This document shows, piece by piece, positions 59,538 to 64,000 of a stretch of DNA of 64,000 nt. The DNA lies in assembly GCA_019084245.1 (NCBI GenBank), contig JAHRFE010000035.1, forward strand, positions 62,001-126,000, given 5' to 3'. Origin of the DNA: Hoeflea sp. (GTDB taxonomy: Bacteria; Pseudomonadota; Alphaproteobacteria; Rhizobiales; Rhizobiaceae). The position numbers and the translations under genes were made by a program. The notes under the pieces are model-generated. The model saw nothing but the letters and a program-made list of their open reading frames with translations. It was not told the origin of the DNA and made no database searches. Position 1 is the first letter of the stretch. Each line of letters opens with the position of its first letter.

Positions 59538-61700
59538 ATGACAACGCCAGCACCTAACGAGGCCGATGCAGCAATCGCGGCAGGCGTCGACAATGAAATC
59601 TTCTCAGCCAACCAGCGCAAGCCCGCCGGGACAACCGGACTGATCCTGTCGGCGCTGTGCGTTCTTTACACAGCCTTCCACATCGGGGTGATGAACCTCT
59701 ATCCGCTCGAGACATGGACCTATCGCCTAATCCATGTCGGCGGCGGATTGGTCATCGGCTTCCTGCTGTTTTCGTCGCTGACATTTACCGAGGTTGACGG
59801 GGAAAACCGGCGCCGCCGCGACCTGCTGATCCTGCCGGGAGTTGGCCTCATCCTTGTGGCCCTGGTGCAGGTGCTGCTGCCCTGGTTTGGCTTGGCGCCC
59901 AGCATAGATCAGGCGGCCAATGCTTTGGCCTGGCGCTGGACTTTCGGTGTCCCGCTGGCCTTGGGAACTGTCTGGATCCTGCTGGTCGGCTGGTTCATGC
60001 CTGACGCTCGGCGCGCGCATATTGACCTTGCCGACATCGCCCTTGCGCTTGCGGCCATCGCCACCACCCTCTACATCATCCACCATGCGCCTTTCCTGCG
60101 GCTGCGCGCGGGTACGGCCCTGGCCAAGGAAGCCGACATGTGGGCGGCGCTGATCGGCGTGGTGCTCATTCTTGAATTGACCCGCCGCATGGCGGGCATG
60201 GCGCTGGTCATCATCGCCTCGATCTTCGTGATCTACAGCTTCGTCGGACCGTGGTTGCCGGGCATACTCTATCACAAGGGCTACAGCGTCACGCGCTTCT
60301 TCACCTATATCTTCACCGACCAGGGCATCCTGGGGCCGACAACGGCGATCTCGTCCACCTACATCATCCTGTTCGTGGCCTTTGCCGCTTTCCTGCAGGC
60401 CAGCCGCGTCGGCGAGTATTTCGTCAACTTCGCCTTTGCCGTTGCGGGTGACCGGCGGGGCGGCCCGGCCAAGGTGGCTGTCTTCGGCTCCGGCCTGATG
60501 GGAATGATCAACGGCACCTCGGCGGGCAATGTCGTGGCCACCGGTTCGCTAACCATCCCGCTGATGAAGAAAGTGGGGTACAAACCGCAAACCGCCGCAG
60601 CGATCGAGGCGGCGGCCTCCTCTGGCGGGCAGATTCTGCCGCCGATCATGGGAGCGGGCGCCTTCATCATGTCGGAAATAACCGGCATCGCCTATTCCGA
60701 GATCGTGGTTGCGGCGATCATCCCGGCGCTGCTTTATTTCGTTTCGGTCTATTTCAACGTCGATCTGGCGGCGCAAAAATACAACATGAAGGGACTGCCG
60801 CGCGACGAGCTGCCGAAATTCAGCCGTCTGGCACGCCAAGTCTTCCTGTTTATCCCGATCATCATCCTGATCGGTGCGCTGTTCATGGGCTATTCGGTGA
60901 TCCGCGCCGGTACTCTCGCAATGGGGGCAGCCGTCGTGGTGTCCTGGTTGACGCCCTACAAGATGGGTGTGAAGGAAATCCTCTTCGCGCTTGAGATCTC
61001 CACAAAGATGACACTGCAATTGGTCGCGGTTTGTGCCGCGGCAGGCATCATTGTTGGTGTGATCGCTCTGACTGGGCTTGGAACCCGCTTCTCCTCGCTG
61101 TTGCTCGGCCTCGCCTCCAACACCCAACTCCTCGCGCTGTTCTTCGCCATGATCGTTTCGATCATCCTGGGTATGGGTATGCCCACGACCGCCGCCTATG
61201 CCGTGGCGGCAAGTGTCATCGCACCAGGGTTGATCACCATGGGAATTCAACCGCTGACGGCGCATTTCTTCATCTTCTACTTCGCGGTGATGTCGGCCAT
61301 TACGCCGCCGGTGGCCCTTGCCGCCTATGCGGGAGCGGCCATCGCACGATCGGATCCGATGAAGACGAGCGTCGAGAGCTTCAAGATGGGTCTGGCAGCC
61401 TTCATCGTGCCCTTCATGTTTTTCTCCTCGCCCGAGTTGCTAATGCAGGGAGAACCGCTGGACATCATTCACGTTGTCCTGGGCGCGCTTCTCGGCGTCT
61501 ACCTGCTGTCTTCAGCGGTACAGGGGTGGTACTTCGGCAATCTGAACATCGTGCTCAGAGGCGTACTCATCGTGGCAGCAATCTCGATGATCCACTCAGG
61601 CTTCCTCACCGATGCCATCGGGCTGGGAACCGCCGTGCTCGTCTGGGCAATCCAGAAACGGCTCGTGAAGCCCGGAGCGGTTGTCAGAGGCGCCGACTGA
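59538..61700 (+). CDS. TRAP transporter permease, fused small and large membrane subunits
   Basis: This 720-residue protein has many membrane segments. The N-terminal ~200 residues correspond to the DctQ-like four-helix part and the rest to the DctM-like part. 'GLMGMINGTSAGNVVATGSLTIPLMKKVGY' (in part), 'AAASSGGQILPPIMGAGAFIM' and 'GMGMPTTAAYAVAASVIAPGL' are the fused 4TM-12TM TRAP signature. It uses an ion gradient to import the ligand captured by the TAXI protein. GGGGGGAGG precedes the ATG. Confidence 0.93.
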   Translation: MTTPAPNEADAAIAAGVDNEIFSANQRKPAGTTGLILSALCVLYTAFHIGVMNLYPLETWTYRLIHVGGGLVIGFLLFSSLTFTEVDGENRRRRDLLILPGVGLILVALVQVLLPWFGLAPSIDQAANALAWRWTFGVPLALGTVWILLVGWFMPDARRAHIDLADIALALAAIATTLYIIHHAPFLRLRAGTALAKEADMWAALIGVVLILELTRRMAGMALVIIASIFVIYSFVGPWLPGILYHKGYSVTRFFTYIFTDQGILGPTTAISSTYIILFVAFAAFLQASRVGEYFVNFAFAVAGDRRGGPAKVAVFGSGLMGMINGTSAGNVVATGSLTIPLMKKVGYKPQTAAAIEAAASSGGQILPPIMGAGAFIMSEITGIAYSEIVVAAIIPALLYFVSVYFNVDLAAQKYNMKGLPRDELPKFSRLARQVFLFIPIIILIGALFMGYSVIRAGTLAMGAAVVVSWLTPYKMGVKEILFALEISTKMTLQLVAVCAAAGIIVGVIALTGLGTRFSSLLLGLASNTQLLALFFAMIVSIILGMGMPTTAAYAVAASVIAPGLITMGIQPLTAHFFIFYFAVMSAITPPVALAAYAGAAIARSDPMKTSVESFKMGLAAFIVPFMFFSSPELLMQGEPLDIIHVVLGALLGVYLLSSAVQGWYFGNLNIVLRGVLIVAAISMIHSGFLTDAIGLGTAVLVWAIQKRLVKPGAVVRGAD

Positions 61701-61891
61701 GATCGTCCTGAGCGGTACGATGAGTGTCCGCCCATCCACGCGGATCCCGCTCAAGCCCGGATGGAGAGCACCATGCCAATGGCTTCTCTTGAAGCTACGC
61801 GTTCCATCACTATCGGGAATGATGGACTGCAGAAAGTATCATGGTTGGCCGCGTTGCTCGGCTGCATCCGGGGTGGCATCGTCACCGCATC

Positions 61892-62515
61892 ATGTTCGAG
61901 CACATCAACTATACCCTGATCATCACTGCAGCATTCCTGGGGGCAGGTAGTCCCGGACCTTCCACGCTGGCAATCGCCGGCACCGCTATGGCGCATGGGC
62001 GTGGGCAGGCTCTTGCCCTGGTGGCAGGCATTTCCTCTGGATCCTGGATCTGGTCGATTGCTGCCGCTCTGGGTTTGAGCGCTCTCATGTTCGCCAATGC
62101 GTGGGTGTTTGAGCTGTTGAGGTACCTTGGCGCCGGATATTTGCTGTTTCTTGCCTACAGGAGCGCCCGCAGCGCCCTGTCGCCAACACGGACCCAACTC
62201 CGTTCCGTGACGGCGCGAAGCCATCGAAGCGCCTATGGCAAGGGGCTGGCGATGCATCTGACCAATCCGAAAGCCATCTTGTTTTTTGGCGCCCTCTACT
62301 CGGTCGGCGTGCCGGTCACGGCAACAAGGTGGGAGATAGCGTCCGTGGTGCTTCTTGTCGGTTTGCAGAGCATGGGCATATTCATCGCCTATGCCGTACT
62401 TTTCTCCAATCCGAGGGTTGTAGGAGTCTATATACGCCTCAGGCGCTGGTTCGAGGGCGCATTCGCAGTGGCGTTCGGCTTTGCCGGACTGAAGCTGCTG
62501 ACGGCCCGGCTCTGA
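61892..62515 (+). CDS. LysE/RhtB-family amino acid exporter
   Basis: The 207-residue membrane protein has the family start 'YTLIITAAFLGAGSPGPSTLAIAGTAMAHG' (in part, GPSTL in place of GPD/GPN). 'YLGAGYLLFLAYRSARSAL' and 'HLTNPKAILFFGALY' with the conserved Asn-Pro-Lys follow. About six membrane segments are predicted. The ATG at 61892 fits the family; an upstream in-frame ATG at 61841 would add a non-hydrophobic tail. It exports an unknown amino acid or derivative. The 191-base gap before it shows no clear promoter. Confidence 0.88.
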   Translation: MFEHINYTLIITAAFLGAGSPGPSTLAIAGTAMAHGRGQALALVAGISSGSWIWSIAAALGLSALMFANAWVFELLRYLGAGYLLFLAYRSARSALSPTRTQLRSVTARSHRSAYGKGLAMHLTNPKAILFFGALYSVGVPVTATRWEIASVVLLVGLQSMGIFIAYAVLFSNPRVVGVYIRLRRWFEGAFAVAFGFAGLKLLTARL

Positions 62516-62638
62516 CCGGCCGCATTGGCGGCAGGGCTAAAACACATCATTCCTGGTTAACGCCGCATTAACTGTTTTAGCTCAGTCTAATGATCAGACA
62601 TGCCTCTCCACTCCTCCCAAGAAGAACGGCATGACGAT

Positions 62639-62660
62639 GAGGGCGGCGAAAGCCGCCCTC
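62639..62660 (-). terminator. Hairpin terminator after the aminotransferase gene
   Basis: GAGGGCGGC (62639-62647) pairs perfectly with GCCGCCCTC (62652-62660) around a GAAA loop, starting eight bases past the aminotransferase stop on the minus strand. No T-run follows on that strand. It lies between convergent genes and could end both transcripts. Confidence 0.6.
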
Positions 62661-62667
62661 GACCCGT

Positions 62668-63846
62668 TCAGGGCTTCCGCTTTTCCAGAAATTCCCCGAC
62701 CCGCACAATTGCTTTTTCGATGTTGTCATCGGAATTGGCGCAGGAGACGCGGATATAGCCTTCGCCCAGCACCCCGAAATCAGGCCCGCCGATCAGCGCG
62801 ACGCCGGCTTCATCCAGCAATGTGCTGGCAAGCGGCTTGGCTTTCCAGCCGGTGGCCGAGATGTTCGGAAACGCGTAGAACGCGCCCTTGGGCAGCACGC
62901 AGGAGACGCCGGGCAAGGCATTGAGCAGGTCGGTGACAAGCTTGCGGCGGCGATCAAAGGCCGTGAGCATCTCGGTAACTGTGTCCTGAGGGCCATCGAT
63001 AGCGGCAATTCCGGCAAATTGCGATGGCGCATTGACGCAGGACCAGCAATTGACGGCGAGCTTGCGGGCGTAACCGATCAGGCTATTGGGCCAGATCGAC
63101 CAGCCCATGCGCCAACCGGTCATGGCCCAGGTCTTTGACCAGCCGTTGAGTACGATCAGCCGATCGCGAATATCGGGATAGGTGAGAAGTGAGGTGTGGC
63201 TCTCGCCGTCATAGGTCATGACGTCGTAGATCTCGTCGGACAGAATGGCGACCTGCGGATGGGCGGCAAGGCCCGCCACCAGCTTGTCGATTTCGGCCTT
63301 CGGGGTGACGCCGCCGGTCGGGTTGGCCGGCGAATTGAGGATCAGCAACCGGGTCTCAGGCGTGATCAGGGCGAGCGTCTCCTCCGCTGAAAAGGCAAAG
63401 CCGTTTTCCTCGCGCATGGGTACCGGAATCGGACGCGCGCCGACATGCTCGATCATCGAGCGGTAGATCGGAAAGCCCGGGTCGGGGTAGAGAATGTCGA
63501 CACCGGGTTCGCCCAGCATCCGGATCGCGGCATACATGGTGGGCTTGCCGCCAGGCATGATCATTACCGAGTCCGGAGAGATCTCCACCCCAGTCATGGT
63601 GAGGGTCCTGCGGCACACCGCCTCGCGCGTCTGCAGCAGACCGTTGGCGGGTGTGTAGCCATGATGGCCGTCGCGCAAAGCCTTCACCGCCGCCTCAACG
63701 ATATGCGCCGGCGTCTTGAAGTCCGGCTGGCCGATGCCGAGATTGATGATATCGCGGCCCTGGTTGGCGAGGTCGGTGGCGCGGGCGAGCACGGCAAAGG
63801 CGTTTTCCTCACCTATGCGATCAAAAGCTGCGACTGGCTGTATCAT
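62668..63846 (-). CDS. Class I PLP-dependent aminotransferase (aspartate aminotransferase-like)
   Basis: This 392-residue fold-type I aminotransferase has 'DIINLGIGQPDFKTPAHIVEAA' (in part), 'GYTPANGLLQTREAV', 'NSPANPTGGV', PLP Lys in 'VLNGWSKTWAMTGWRMGW' and the C-terminal Arg in 'GYIRVSCANSDDNIEKA'. It is subgroup I-gamma like, with broad substrate use. It probably acts alone. The ATG at 63846 has GGAGAGGA about twelve bases upstream. Confidence 0.9.
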   Translation of the reverse strand: MIQPVAAFDRIGEENAFAVLARATDLANQGRDIINLGIGQPDFKTPAHIVEAAVKALRDGHHGYTPANGLLQTREAVCRRTLTMTGVEISPDSVMIMPGGKPTMYAAIRMLGEPGVDILYPDPGFPIYRSMIEHVGARPIPVPMREENGFAFSAEETLALITPETRLLILNSPANPTGGVTPKAEIDKLVAGLAAHPQVAILSDEIYDVMTYDGESHTSLLTYPDIRDRLIVLNGWSKTWAMTGWRMGWSIWPNSLIGYARKLAVNCWSCVNAPSQFAGIAAIDGPQDTVTEMLTAFDRRRKLVTDLLNALPGVSCVLPKGAFYAFPNISATGWKAKPLASTLLDEAGVALIGGPDFGVLGEGYIRVSCANSDDNIEKAIVRVGEFLEKRKP

Positions 63847-63930
63847 GGGCGTTTTTTCCTCTCCCGGCAGTTGTTTTGTCGAGGCAACTCATGTCCTATC
63901 CCGGCGCGAAATTCAATTCAGGCAACACAA

Positions 63931-64000
63931 ATGAGCGATTTAAGCAACTGGACATCCCGCCCGGCACCCGAGGGCTTCTCGGTTACCGGGCGGTATGTGA
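63931..64000 (+). CDS. Start of a probable GNAT-family N-acetyltransferase (runs off the window)
   Basis: The ATG at 63931 opens 23 residues beginning 'MSDLSNWTSRPAPEG' and ending 'FSVTGRYV', with no stop before the window edge. The pattern Trp, Pro, then 'GRYV' is how many RimJ/RimL-like GNAT acetyltransferases begin ('..L.GRYVRLEPL'). It is divergent from the aminotransferase gene with an 84-base gap. The identification rests on very little sequence. Confidence 0.45.
   Translation, partial: MSDLSNWTSRPAPEGFSVTGRYV

Noticed and set aside
1-64000. tRNA or rRNA genes, CRISPR arrays, insertion sequences, prophage genes, toxin-antitoxin pairs
   Set aside because: No tRNA-like cloverleaf was seen in the gaps, no regularly spaced repeats, no transposase or integrase motifs and no terminal inverted repeats. 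Base composition looks even throughout by eye.

Overview
This 64 kb window is ordinary chromosomal coding sequence from a high-GC (about 60-63% by eye) alphaproteobacterium, most likely an order Rhizobiales (Hyphomicrobiales) member. The taxonomic call is inference. It rests on the smoC/smoEFGK/smoS/mtlK polyol operon layout, a gltX-lysS pair next to a LacI-xylB-xylA block, a stand-alone PTS-type dihydroxyacetone kinase operon, a DctB/DctD-TAXI TRAP pair, and dense start/stop overlaps (ATGA, TGATG). I see no rRNA, tRNA, CRISPR array, insertion sequence, phage gene or integrase.

Layout. 1-6.6 kb: livGFHM-type ABC importer on the minus strand, divergent from a GntR regulator operon (GntR, TIGR04076-like protein, aldo/keto reductase, NTF2-like protein, solute-binding protein). 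6.7-16.6 kb: a quaternary-amine-like island with a ProV/fused ProW/ProX importer, two choline-kinase-like phosphotransferases, a large FAD oxidoreductase-GcvT fusion, a class I glutamine amidotransferase and a small methyltransferase. 16.9-25.9 kb: a DeoR regulator convergent with a complete sorbitol/mannitol import and oxidation operon, its SorC-type regulator and a HAD phosphatase. 26-28.4 kb: a YbdK-type carboxylate-amine ligase and acetate kinase. 28.7-33.1 kb: an operon with DhaL, DhaM, its own HPr, its own Enzyme I, an unknown 140-residue protein and DhaK. 33.3-39.2 kb: a BMP-type nucleoside/base ABC importer with a cytosine-deaminase-family amidohydrolase.

39.3-43 kb: an orphan membrane-anchored protein and the lysS and gltX synthetase genes. 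43.2-50.2 kb: a LacI regulator, xylB, xylA, an enol-lactonase-like hydrolase, a GH1 beta-glucosidase and a DUF421 membrane protein. 50.2-53.4 kb: trhO, a D-amino-acid dehydrogenase and a proline racemase/4-hydroxyproline epimerase. 53.6-55 kb: KDPG aldolase and a DUF533/TerB protein. 55.2-61.7 kb: a DctB/DctD-like two-component system next to a TAXI TRAP transporter. 61.9-64 kb: a LysE/RhtB exporter, an aspartate-type aminotransferase and the start of a probable GNAT acetyltransferase.

The common theme is scavenging. At least five high-affinity solute uptake systems sit beside the enzymes that take their substrates into central metabolism. The parts least explained by known systems are the kinase/amidotransferase/FAD-GcvT island, the self-contained DHA phosphorelay with its unknown protein and mini-ORF leader, and the atypical AAA+ motifs of the DctD-like regulator. 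The only gene-free stretch over 300 bases is 28382-28709, which holds an AT-rich regulatory candidate and an upstream mini-ORF. Every functional call is by reading motifs; no database search was run.
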